Assembly (NCBI GenBank): GCA_002197995.1
Contig: NGZR01000002.1
Span: 2,170,001-2,234,000 of the forward strand
Source: Gaeumannomyces sp. JS-464
Taxonomy: Eukaryota; Ascomycota; Sordariomycetes; Magnaporthales; Magnaporthaceae
Reading direction: 5' to 3'
Length of the DNA stretch: 64,000 nt
Part shown: positions 46,920-57,550 of the stretch, piece after piece
How positions within the stretch are numbered: position 1 is the first letter of the stretch
Layout: each line of letters starts with the position of its first letter
Program-made: the position numbers and the translations under genes
Notes under the pieces: generated by a model
What the model saw: only the letters and a program-made list of their open reading frames with translations
What the model was told of the DNA's origin: nothing
Databases searched by the model: none

Positions 46920-49900
46920 TAACGTTCCGGTTTTTTTTATTAAAGCAAACCCGCGAAATAGTTGGATATAAAACAATCCGCTTTTTTACGATAAGAAGTT
47001 TTCGATAAGGACCTTTTATTTCCCGCTAATTTGTAACGCTAATAAGTTAAAGCTATAACCGCCGCTACCTATTAGCAATATCGCGCCGCTATTACCGAAC
47101 CCCGGCATTTAGGCAGCTTAAAAGGATTACCCGGTATTTCCTTTTAAAAGCCACTTAACGAACCTCCCAATTACGTCGCAGCATTAAGGGACTTATCGAA
47201 TTCCTTTAAATCGTTTTTTAACGAAACCGATCGCGACCGAAAACGGCCGAAATAACCCCGGGAGGAAGTCCCGACGGTTTAAAAACTTCGAACTCCGGGA
47301 AATCATTCGAGAACTTTAGCGCGATTTTAATTAACCCTTTACCCCGACCGCCATTATTAACCTAATCCAATTTAATAAGCTTAAAAAATACGAAAAGAAG
47401 AATTTAGCGAAGTTTAAACTTTAATGGCTTTGCGTTATTACCTATATGGAAATATACGCGGATAGTTTTCCAAACGACGTTATAAAAATCAATTAAGTTG
47501 GATCCCTTTTTATTAAAAATGCCTAAGTTTAGCATTATTAACGTATAAAATCCATACGGGACATAGGATTGGAAAATAACTAGCGAACCTATTCGTTCGC
47601 ATTTTAGGAGCGTTTTAAAAACGCTACCGAATATTACCGCAATGCCGGAAAAATGCGAAAATTTAAATATAAAGGTAATATATATAATACATTACCGAGC
47701 TTTTCGATTTTAACGAAACCGTGCAATAGTTCGGTATTACCTTCCAAAAGTATATTTCCAGCACTTTGCTAAAAGAAATCACCCGTTTTATATATTCGCA
47801 ACGAAAAGGCTTCCCGATACGGATAAGGAATTTCTAGCTGCTATTTAGCAAGCAGGAAAAATTTATAAGGTTATGCTTTAAAATTTAAAATTAAAATCGC
47901 AAGCGGGAAAAAAAAGCCCGCTTTAACATAAGAGCGTTTAAACGCGGGCCGTCCCCGCGATAACAGCTTTAAAAAGGCCAACAGCTTAAATTAATCCTTA
48001 AAGCTAGCAGCTTAAAAAACCGCAAACGGCGATAAAAAAACCATATTTGGCTTTTTATTAAGCAAGCATTAAAAGGTATCGATTAAAAAGATATAAACCA
48101 AAAAAAATAAGCAAAAGCGGTATATTGGAAATATGGCCGGGAAAACCACTACATTTTAAAATGCTTCGCAAAAAAGAACGTCGCCGGTAAGGAATTCCCG
48201 CCGCTTTTAGCTAAGGTGGCCAATAACAAAAGGGTCGCATTTAGTAACCCCCCGAGTTTAAACCCCAAAAAGGCAAAAATCGCGGCCGTTACTACTAGCG
48301 ACACTTTAATTTTCGATAAAGCCTTTAAGGAATTTACTAAATCCGATTCGGATTGTTAATTTGCTAAAATAGCGGTTTTAAATACCGGACCCTTTTAATT
48401 AAGCACCCGCCGCCCTTATCGTTATAATGCACCTTAAAGCGAAAAGCATGTAAAAAACCCAAATACGGGTGTTATTAAATATAGGGAGCGATATTGCCGT
48501 TATTTCCCATAAGGTTGCAAAAAGCTTAACATAGTACTTAGTAAATAGGAAGGTTTTTTAACTTATAACCGCTTATAACGGCTTTTTTATAAAGTTAAAA
48601 AAACGCTAATACCTTTTTAACATAACCTTTCGTTATTAAAATTACCGGTCGCAAATCGCTTTCGAAATTAGCAATTTAAACCCCGATTGCAACGTAATTT
48701 TACCTATTGGTAATTACAAATCCACTAATTTTAAAACCTTTAAAACGACTTTAGCAAAATACATTTCGGTATCGACGCGTGCAAAAAATGTCGTACTTTT
48801 AAAGCCCGGCACCGCACGGACCTTCGCGACCTTTCGGACTTTTAAACCGTCGAACCGGCTATAATCGCTGCGATTAAAAAAATTAACCCCGACCTTGTTA
48901 AGCTAAAAATCGCCGATAGTTTTACAGCCGTTTTTAAAAAGTTTCGGGAGTTCCTCCCAATTATATCGGATAAAGCCGTTATACGCTTACCGAACTACCA
49001 GTTATAAAATTATATTATAAAACTAAAAAAAAAGGCTAAACCTATTTAAAGCCTTTTTTATAACATAAGTTAACGAAGCTTAATATTTTTAAGTTTTAGC
49101 TTTAAAAAAACCTCGAAATAAGGAGGATCCGGCGCTTTATTTCGGCCGTTAGCTTTTTTTTGCTATTCGCAAATAAAAAAACCCTTTCGATTTTTTTCGT
49201 CCGGTTATTAATTATAAAAATTTAAATTTTAAAACAATCCCCGTTTAATACCCTATCCCATTTATTACCGAACTCCAGGATAAATTCCGAAAAGCCAAAT
49301 TAATAACCAAAATAAACCTTAAAACAAGGTTTAACTTAATTAAAATAAAAAAAGGCTATAAATGGCTTATAGCTTTCCGTTGCAAATATGGCCTTTTTAA
49401 ATATACCGTTATGCTTATGGGATTAATTAACGCCCCGGTAACGTTCTAAAGCTTAATAAACCACATTTTTATAAACCTTATCGATTTGGAACTTTTGGTA
49501 TACCTTAACGACTTTTTTATTTATGCCGAAACTAAAAAGGAACATAATAACCTCGTAAAGAGGTTTTTTAACGATTTACCAAACATAACTTAGCGGTAAC
49601 CCCCGCAAATGCAATTGGGGTGTGCAAAAAATCGAATTTTTCGGTTACATTATCGGCTAAAACGGTATCGCTATAATATAAAGCAAAATCGATACCGTGC
49701 TTTAATAAAAGGAGTTTAAATGCTTTAAAAATTGCCAATTTTTCGTAAACTTCGCGAACTTTTACAAAAGGTTTATTAAAAGGTTTTCCAAAATTGTAAA
49801 ACCTTTAATAATAGCTAATGCATTATCCAAAAACCGATAAATATGGACCCCGGATATGCAAGTAGTTTTTAACACTTTTAAAATGGCATTTACGATACCC

Positions 49901-51398
49901 CCGATCCTATGCCATTTTAATTTAGCAATTTTTGCCATTATAAAAACGGACTTTTCGATTTTGCTATCGGGGCTGTCCTATTTTAACGGGACTTTAATAA
50001 CGGGAAATTACACCCCGTTACTTTTCACTTTCGCAAAATAACTTTAGTTAAAATTAACTACGAAATTTATAACAAAAAACTGCTGGTTATCGTAAACAAT
50101 TTCGCGAAATGGAGGTATTATTTTAAAAATGCTTAACATTAAGTGGAGGTTTTTACGAACTATTAAAACTTAGCTTACTTTATTACGGTTAAGGTTTTTA
50201 ATAGGAAATAGGCCCAATAAGCCTAATAATTAGCAAATTATTGGTTTATAATTAATTACCGGCCAGGAAAGCAAAACGAAAAGGCCGATATGCTATCGAA
50301 ACTTTTATAATACCGATTTGAAAAAAGGGGGAGTAAAAATTAGCCGATTATAACGATTTTGCAAAAAAAACACTTCCCAAAAATAAAAAGCTTAGGGGAT
50401 CCCGTTAAACTTAAGCATAACGAATTTTTCTTCTTTTTATTTCCAATTAAACTGTGCAGCATTCCGACGTTTAAATAAACGTCGGCCTTTACGAATAAAA
50501 TTAAAAAGCTTGGATTTTAAAACCCGAGTATTAAAAGCGCTTTAAAGCCTTAAAAAAGGAAAAAAAGTAAAAAACGAACTTTTTTACTATAAAAACAAAC
50601 TATAAGTACTACCGCGGTTTTGCAAAAAAAAGTTTTTAAATTTAAATATAATATTAAAATCGCCGAACATATGGGGATAAATAAACTTTCGAGCTAATTA
50701 CACGCTATTTTTAATAGCCTGTATTAAAAGGGCAGTTAAAAAATACGTCCGGAGCTGCTTGGAATGCTAAAAGAATAAAGCTTTAAAACACGCCTTTTTC
50801 GAACCTTTCCAGTTTATAAAATTACATTACTAACTTTAAAAAACCGTCGTTATAAACTTTATTACCGATTTGCTTTTATTTAACGGTGTAATTTTATTTG
50901 GGTAATGGTAAACCCATTTACTAAAATGGACATTTTATACCGCTTAAACAAACGAGAAAAAAACGGATGATTTATCCGCATTTTCGCTAAAAAATACTGG
51001 CGATTATATAATGTACCCCTAAATATTATCTTTAATAAAAATTTTAGGTTTACGGCACATTTGTAAAAAGATTTCCTTTAATTGGTAAAGATAAAGTCGC
51101 GTATAAGCACCGCTTTTTACCTTTAAACGGATGGCTAAACTAAACGGCTTAATTAAAGCTTAAAAACTTACTTCCGTTTTTTTTATCAATTATAACATAA
51201 CTAATTGGGTTAATTTCCTTTTTATAGCGAATTTGCTTATAATAATACTGCTTCGGCAAATACTTCCGTTACTTTTTTTTTTCGCTAATTACGGCTACCA
51301 CCCAGCTTTAAACAACCCCCTTTTTCCTAGCTAAACATATAACCTAACCAGTAAGCTTTACGCCTATTAAATAACTTAAATGCACCAAAAAGCCCGAA
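46920..51398 (+). pseudogene. Gypsy gag-pol remnant
   Basis: This is the main coding part of the Gypsy element, full of RIP stops. A retropepsin-like RVLLNIGSDIAVISHKVAKS lies near 48460-48520. The reverse transcriptase has FKYTVMLMGLINAPVTF near 49400-49450 and LLVYLNDFFIYAETKKEH near 49490-49550 (YLDD altered to YLND), and VNFANFYKRFIKRFSK near 49745-49795 leads into RNase H. The integrase core shows VMVNPFTKMDIL near 50905, IFAKKYWRLYNVP near 50980, then STAFYL near 51100 and SEFAYNNTASANTS near 51225-51265, the usual Gypsy integrase segments. The 3' end of pol continues beyond the deleted Copia-Y at 53374. Order protease, RT, RNase H, integrase fixes the superfamily. Confidence 0.87.
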
Positions 51399-51633
51399 TG
51401 TTGGTAGGAGTGGTACTCCTGTAGGCACGGAAATCTCCTAAAAGGAAAGAACAAAAATCTATAAATTTGAAACTGGTGTTTGTAGTAATGCATGTTTATA
51501 AAGGAATTTAAATACAAGAAGGGGATCGCAAAATCCCCTTTTATAAGCTCGTGGGAGCGCACGGGCCTTAGGCCCGTTGCTCCACGAGGTGTGGAGTTTA
51601 TCCCGGTGCACGCGCTAATCACGTGGATTAACA
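51399..51633 (-). repeat. 3' LTR of the deleted Copia-Y copy
   Basis: 235 bases; reverse complement begins TGTTAATCCACGTGATTAG and ends CCTACCAACA. Confidence 0.88.
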
Positions 51634-52248
51634 CTGGCAACTTTTTCTTTATGCGCGCTGCAACGGCCATATGCCTTTTTCCGGATCCGGGGATTTCACA
51701 ATACTAATAATAAAGGATTCCGGATTTGGTAATTTGCTTTAAAAACAAAGGAAAATAAAGGCAAAAAAGCCGTGTTAGATATCGGTAAAACCGTAAATTA
51801 GGGATTGTAATAAAAAACAATAGGAAATGGGGCAATGCCTAGTTAAGTGCTCGTGGGATTAGGTAATAACCGCTTATATGCTCGAGCGATTAAGTGATTC
51901 CATATTCGGGGCCACAGCCGATATGCTGGGTGTACCACTGCTTAGCTTACAATGAAATGCCAAAGGAAAAATCGCATGGAGATGTGAAAGGGGTATCCTG
52001 TAAGCTTGCGGCTTTACAACGCGTAAGGCCCTCCCAAATGCACGCGCTGCCATATAATCCAATTTTGGCAGTTTTTTTTTTTGGGCGCGTGCATTGGTTA
52101 TTAGTACCGGCGGAACTGTGAATTGGTTAACCGGGGGCGTTTAGGGATTTGCAAATTGGCTGGCCGGAAGTGCTTAGGGTGGTGGAAATTGGCTGGACGG
52201 ATTTTTGGGCCGCTAGCTTGGTAATCCCTGGATTTCATTTCGGCCAAT

Positions 52249-52743
52249 TTATTTGGCTGTGGGCTTTTTTAAAAGGGTGGCGTAGCGCGTCGGTTTAGGG
52301 GCATCCAAACCGTCGATCGGGTGATTGTTTATTTTGGTGCTTATGCGATTTTGGGGAGGAAAGGGCTGTGATCCGGTTGCAGGTGTTGTTATCCCAAGGA
52401 CTAACTCCCATCGCATAACCTGCATAAGCCTTTCGCTAAGTTTCCCTTTTGGTGGACCGGGTATAAGGATCCCGTAATTTTGCAAATGCTTCCGGAAGAT
52501 TCGTGCGATCCGTTAATCGAGGTCCTCGAACTGCTTTGCCTCCCACCTTTCGTAATTTTCGAGCACGTCGCTTAGGAAATTGTTGCTATGGGTGGTTCCG
52601 TAGGAAAGCAGTGTTTTAAGCATCCATACGTTCCGGCGAGCAATGGAAACTTCGTTAAGTAATCCTTCGAAGCTGTAGGAGGGGCTTGTTAAAAAGGGGA
52701 TGTTAATGTTTTGTGCCAAAAATTTGGGGAGGTCGTATAACAA
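52249..52743 (-). pseudogene. Copia-Y gag remnant in the deleted copy
   Basis: The minus strand reads YDLPKFLAQNINIPFLTS, then ARRNVWMLKTLLSYGTTHSN and NYERWEAKQFEDLD to a stop at 52513. After it the sequence resumes with MQNYGILIPGPPKGKLSERL and RWELVLGITTPATGSQPF down to 52249. Tryptophan codons lost in the full copy are kept here. Only one or two stops break what would be a gag-like protein. No zinc knuckle is visible. Confidence 0.65.
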
Positions 52744-53139
52744 AAGCGTGCTTTTTATAATTATACGTTGCTTATCGCTAAGCTCCTCCGCTTGTTGTTT
52801 CGAAGTGTCGGATATGTTATCGGTAGGGGTTAACGAGCAATATCGTTTGGGTGATCGATCTAGGAATCCAATCGCCTGCTTTAGGAAGGTGCTTAAGGGG
52901 ATTACGTAACGCCCTTTTCACAATTGTTCAAATCTCATAAACAAAGGTCCAGTCGCCTGCTTTAGGAAGGTGCCTTTGTTATTCGATTAACTCGTGTGTA
53001 ACGCGCTACCGAGCAGTGGAATACAATTCCTTTGCTCCTAGGCTTTTCCGTTTAACCCAATCGCTTTAAAAAAAGGTATCGAACGGTTAAACCTTTTACC
53101 TTGCTTATTTGTGTTGCCTTTTTAAGCAATACTAATTAG

Positions 53140-53373
53140 TGTTGGTAGGAGTGGTACTCCTATAAGCACGGAGATCTCCTAAAAGGAAAAAAAAAAATTT
53201 ATAAATTTGGAACTGGTGTTTATAGTAATGCATGTTTATAAAGGAATTTAAATATAGGAAGGGGATCGCAAAATCCCCTTTTATAGGCTCGTGGGAGCGC
53301 ACGGGCTTTGGGCCCGTTACTTTACGAGGTGTGGAGTTTATCCCGGTGCACGCGCTAATTACGTGGATTAACA
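53140..53373 (-). repeat. 5' LTR of the deleted Copia-Y copy
   Basis: 234 bases, highly similar to 51399-51633, more so than the two LTRs of the full Copia-Y copy are to each other by eye. Confidence 0.88.
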
Positions 53374-53378
53374 CCGAA

Positions 53379-53935
53379 AATGTTTTAATAAAGCCCGGGA
53401 ACGGATAAAGCAATAAGTAAACAAGAAAAAAAGCATTTTCCGATCTTTACCGAAAGGCAATTCGTTATACTTAACGCCCGTTATATTAAAACCCGACGCC
53501 CCGCTAAAAAGCTCGATTTCAAAATGCTCGGCCCTTTTCGAATCGTTAAAGTAATTTCTTTTACGGCGGTACGGCTTGCTTTCCCTACGTCCTGGAAAAT
53601 CCATAATTCCTTTTACGTATTTTTTATCGAGCCATATCGCGCTGGCATTTAAGCTTGGCCTAACTTTAACCAGGTTTTGCGTAACGCCCTCCTATTAAAA
53701 GAAAGTAATAATTGAAAAAATTATAAACTTTATAAAGGTATAAAACAAAATTAAATACCTCGTAAAATGGGAAAGCTATTTTGCTAAAAAAGACTGGATT
53801 TAAAAACTTTAGGAGCATTTTAACGGCGAAAAAGCCAAAGCGGAAGTTAAAGCCTTTCACGGCAAACACCCGACCAAGCCACGAAATTCCAAAGTATAAA
53901 GGTTTCGGGGCGAGCTTTAAAAAAAAGGAGGATAA
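53379..53935 (+). pseudogene. Gypsy 3' pol remnant with chromodomain
   Basis: After the deleted Copia-Y the plus strand continues the Gypsy pol end: RQFVILNARYIKTRRP-like sequence, then LKMLGPFRIVKVISFTAVRL near 53520-53580 and FYVFFIEPYRAGI near 53610. It ends in a chromodomain, KYLVKWESYFAKKDW near 53752-53796, and a segment GKHPTKPRNS near 53860-53890. Chromodomains direct this Gypsy clade to heterochromatin. The purine tract and 3' LTR follow. Confidence 0.82.
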
Positions 53936-54213
53936 TGTTACACGGAAGCGGTTACGTGGACGGGATTAGGCCGATCCCTCGTAAGGAATTGGTGCCCGAC
54001 TTAAAGTAAGGCGACTAAAAGGGCCAAGGCCGGAAAAGGTGCCCCGGACGCTTAAACCCCGCACGGACCACAAAGTCTTTTTATTTATTCCCTTCTTCCT
54101 TTTTAAATCCCCTTAAGCAAATTCTGGCTTTTTAAGCATCTTTTAAAGCCCTAAAAGATTATTAGCTTTTATAAATATAATATATTCCAAGCCGACACTG
54201 TCCCTTTATTACA
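53936..54213 (+). repeat. 3' LTR of the Gypsy element
   Basis: 278 bases, TGTTACACGGAAGCGG...TTTATTACA, followed by the CGTTG duplication. Confidence 0.88.
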
Positions 54214-54218
54214 CGTTG

Positions 54219-54900
54219 CCCTCGATCCGGTTACGGGCTTGTACTTCGCCAACGGGCAGGCTTAGGAGTCGTTTTTTGCGGTCCGGCCTGGCGCCCGTTG
54301 GATGCGAAGAAAGCTTTTTTCCGCCCGGATTTCCACGAGGCCGCTTTTGCAGGCAACTGGGCTAAAAAGGATCATATCGTTACGGCCGCCTAACGCTTTT
54401 AAAGCACGGGAAACCGCGAAGCCCGGCCCGGCCGGAAAACCAGCCACTTTACCGTAGCCGAAGCCTAATTCCACGTGGAAACCGCCTTTTAAAGGCCGCA
54501 CAAACGTTAGCCCGGGCCGGATCCGTATCCAACTAAAGCTCGTCCTTTTCAAATTCGCGGTTTACCCTTTTAAGGTCGCGGTTTTCCCTTTTAAGTTCGC
54601 GATTTTCCTTAGGCGGCCGGGCGCTTTATAGGCGTTAGTTAAAGCAAAAGCTTTGGATATAAACCGCAAAAAAGCTGCGGAAGTACTTTTAAAAAGGCTT
54701 GCAAAGCGGTTTTAAGCGGAAATTAATTAAGGCGTTTAAAAAGGAAAAGGGATAGCTTTACTAATGGCTAACTAACGCCGAATATCGGGACATAATCGTG
54801 GATATGGTGGAAAACGACGTGCTAAAGCTGTAATCGTAATCGAAGCGGTCGAATAATAGTATTCCCGTAATTATACGGCTTATATTAGCGGAATTAAAAA
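54219..54900 (+). pseudogene. Harbinger Myb/SANT-like protein, C-terminal part
   Basis: Directly after the Gypsy duplication the Myb/SANT domain resumes with DPVTGLYFANGQA (54238-54262) and SFFAVRPGARWMRRK, the expected continuation of Myb_DNA-bind_3 domains in which a Trp codon has become TAG. A Lys/Arg/Glu-rich tail follows. The 3' limit is approximate. Confidence 0.7.
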
Positions 54901-55599
54901 GGAGTGTTATTATTAGCTTTATTTTGTTAATATTGTTAAAATTAAAAGGTTAGCATTACGGAAATTACCATTAAGCAGGTTTTTATAAATACAATCGTTC
55001 GCATTTAAATAAATGAAATTGGCGTTAATCGGGCCGCAAACTACGGCATTCGATTCGCTTTAAAAAAGGGATTAAAATGCACTAAATCCTAATAAATGCA
55101 AACGCTAAAACCATTAGCAATTATAGCTAAAAATTAAATGGTTAAATTTAACGGGTGCCGCTTTTAAATAGCGATTTTTACCGGGCTTAAAAAACTTACC
55201 GCATAAAGGATCGCCGCCGTATTTATACTTAAACGGGCAATAATTACGCATATTTAATACGATACCCCGACTCGTTCCCCGGCCGCCATTTTAATTTTTA
55301 TCCGTTTTTTTCGAAAAGTACACCATTCGATTCATTTCGGCGAGGGCAATCGATTAGTAGTTTTGGTGCATAAAACTAATCATTTTTCGCTATGCTAAAC
55401 CTCGAAAACCCTATTATAAAAGCCATTATTACGTCGCCGTTTTCGGCCGACCTTGCATTTAAACTAATGCTTTAACCAATAAGCCACGATATTTCCTAAA
55501 TTGCCCTCGCCGAAACGAGTCGATTGCAAATTATTGTGCTTTTTCCCGAGCTTTATACGCTTAATAGTCGGCTTATAACCTATTAGCTATTAAAGCCTT
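54901..55599. other. AT-rich Harbinger interior between its two genes
   Basis: No clear coding remains; this is the space between the convergent Myb/SANT-like and transposase genes and may include their damaged 3' ends. Confidence 0.45.
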
Positions 55600-56694
55600 A
55601 TAATAATTCCAAAACGCTTACGTTATGCCTATTTCCTGCTTTCGCTTTACAGCTTCCCTTTTAACGTAAGCTTTTTAAAATGCATTTCTTTTTTTATTTT
55701 TAGCTTATTCGGGATTAGGATTTAATGCTAATAATGCTTTAAATTCCTTTTTTAAAATAAAATTATGCAAAGCCGTAAACGGCTAACACGATATCGATTT
55801 GCGAGCGGATATCGTAATTAGGGGGCGTGCTTTTAATAATCCTTTAGCGGCTTTTAAAATTACCGTCTTTTCGACAACCACGCGCATTTTTGCATAATGC
55901 AGGTTAAAAAGCTCGGCGGGGGTTTCCGGCCGGGCTAGGCTTTATTTTTAAAAGTGATATTTCGTCGCTATAAACGGGGTTATTACCCCGGTGCTTTAAA
56001 AAAAGCCGGCATTTTTAAGGTAAAAATAACCTTTTGGAATGCGAAATCCGGCCTGCTAAGCCTTTTTAAGCAACAGGGAGTCGTATATCGAGCCCTCGGC
56101 GCTAGCTATAACGAAAACGAACCGCCCGCCGTAATTTACGGCCGCTAAAACGTTTTGTGCCGTTAGGCCCTTCCAACTCCTCCAGGCGATCCCTTCCGCC
56201 GCGCTAACTTTGGTGTTAATTAAGGTCCCGTTAATGGCTCCCAGGCACCCAGCAAAGGCCTCCCGGACCTCCTATCGCTTAAAATCGGGCCACCGGACGT
56301 CGGATATTTCCGGCAACGTTACAAACGCGGCGTTAAAAGCGATTATGGCTTGCAGCACCTCGTGAAAATACTGGTGCACCGTAAAAGGGCTATGGCTAAA
56401 AAAATGGGCCGCCATTCGAAAAAAGACATTTTGCCTACAAATATATAAAAAACAGGCCACTTTTTCGCGCATAGAGATTAGTTTTAACCCCGGGAGATTT
56501 GTATGCGTGATTAGCCAGTCGCAAAGGCTTAAAAAAGTGCTTTGGGTAACCCGAAAGAGCTTCCGGAAGGCCCGGGCGGCCTCGGGCCGTTGCCAGTACT
56601 GGAAAAAGGTGTCGCCGGAAAATGCTATCGTATGCACGGTCCGTAGGCCTCCGTTTAGGGACCCAAAAATGCAGGTGGCTATAACGGCTTGCAT
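55600..56694 (-). pseudogene. PIF/Harbinger DDE transposase remnant
   Basis: From ATG 56694 the minus strand encodes KLFRVTQSTFLSLCDWLI, EKVACFLYICRQNVFFRMAA and HSPFTVHQYFHEVLQAI, the helical N-terminal part of HARBI1-type transposases, open to 56272. The catalytic part follows with stops: GAINGTLINTKV (first Asp replaced by Asn), NVLAAVNYGGRFVFVIAS, GSIYDSLLL (second Asp), FYLKNAGFF, ELFNLHYAKMR and VVVEKTVILKAAKGLL (catalytic Glu), ending in ALHNFILKKEFKAL near 55690. Motif order is diagnostic of the DDE_Tnp_4 family. It is dead by several stops and the D-to-N change. Confidence 0.82.
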
Positions 56695-57550
56695 ATAAAA
56701 AGGAACAGTTGACGGGCTTTGCGCCGGAATAAGGCCCGGGAGGCGGCTGGGGAGGTATCCATAAAATAAAGCAAAAAAAGGCGAGTTAAACGGTATATTT
56801 GCTATACTAAACGGCCAAAAATTAAAGCCAAAATGATCGAGTTTACCTTAAGCCCCTACTGCCGCCGTGATTTGGATCCCTTCCTTTATTTAACCCGTGG
56901 GCCGGCCGGCCGGCCTATCCTCTTTTTGGCCTTCCCAGACCCTCCCAGGCCTTTGCAGATCAAGGGCCACACGTGGCTTGCAGGGCCTCCATCCGACCGA
57001 CTCGTTGGCCTGGCCAAAATGGTACTTTTGGCGGGCCAAATCCTATTTTTACTAGGGGTTTTATATGGGGCGAGGCCGGGGGGCCTCGGGTCCACAAACG
57101 GTTTCTCCAGTTGTTGGCAAAAATAGTATGTAAAAAACAAAAAACAGTCGTTGGGGCGAACACGCCCTCAGTCTTCTCGTTTCCTGTTCCACATCAGTGC
57201 CAAAGTCTATCCCAAACCGAGAGCGCACACTCAACTCATTGCCACCTGAGGAGACAGTCCGGAATAAAGTACTTGGTCAGTACATATCAAAGTATGCTGA
57301 AGCCAAGATCCAACCAGCCAGGCATACCATAGGCGAATATGCTGACAACCTCACTGAACAGGCCAAGTCGGATGCTACCCCGATCCAGATTGGGACCGCG
57401 CCCACGTTCCTATCATCTCCCGAGAAGACCGTTGAGGATCAAGGAAGTCTCGACCATCTCGCCAGCCAGCCACAGTCAAATCTGACAATTATAGAGAGGG
57501 GACATTCCGGCCTGGCATCAGAGCGCCAAGAATCCAACCAGTCAGACAAG

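Larger units (their letters stand above)
51399..53373 (-). mobile_element. Internally deleted Copia-Y copy, minus strand
   Basis: Two LTRs (51399-51633 and 53140-53373) of the Copia-Y family enclose only about 1.5 kb. CCGAA flanks both ends (51394-51398 and 53374-53378). The minus-strand interior starts with the same sequence that follows the Copia-Y 5' LTR and keeps the gag frame, but integrase, reverse transcriptase and RNase H are missing. It is clearly more GC-rich and has fewer stops than the full copy. Confidence 0.88.
31120..54213 (+). mobile_element. Chromodomain Gypsy LTR retrotransposon, interrupted by three Copia insertions
   Basis: LTRs of 277 and 278 bases (31120-31396 and 53936-54213) begin TGTTA(T/C)ACGGAAGCGG and end TTTATTACA, with CGTTG on both sides (31115-31119 and 54214-54218). 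A purine tract AAAAGGAGGATAA precedes the 3' LTR. Protease, reverse transcriptase, RNase H, integrase and a terminal chromodomain appear in Gypsy order. Taking away Copia-A2, Copia-Y and the deleted Copia-Y with their duplications leaves about 6.9 kb, normal for this class. It lies inside the Harbinger Myb/SANT gene. Confidence 0.9.
30100..57167. mobile_element. PIF/Harbinger-like DNA transposon, split by a Gypsy element
   Basis: The left end begins GGGCGTGTTCGCCC at 30100 and the right end reads the same in reverse complement ending at 57167. Both ends continue with a similar T-rich stretch. The flanks are TTA (30097-30099) and TCA (57168-57170), a three-base duplication that differs by one RIP-type change. 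It carries the two genes typical of Harbinger elements: a Myb/SANT-like protein on the plus strand and a DDE transposase on the minus strand. Without the nested Gypsy (31120-54213 plus 5 bases) it is about 3.97 kb. Confidence 0.85.

Noticed and set aside
20863..57170. AT-rich island as horizontally transferred or organellar DNA
   Set aside because: The AT bias follows transposon copies and one-way transitions between duplicate LTRs, which RIP explains without foreign origin.
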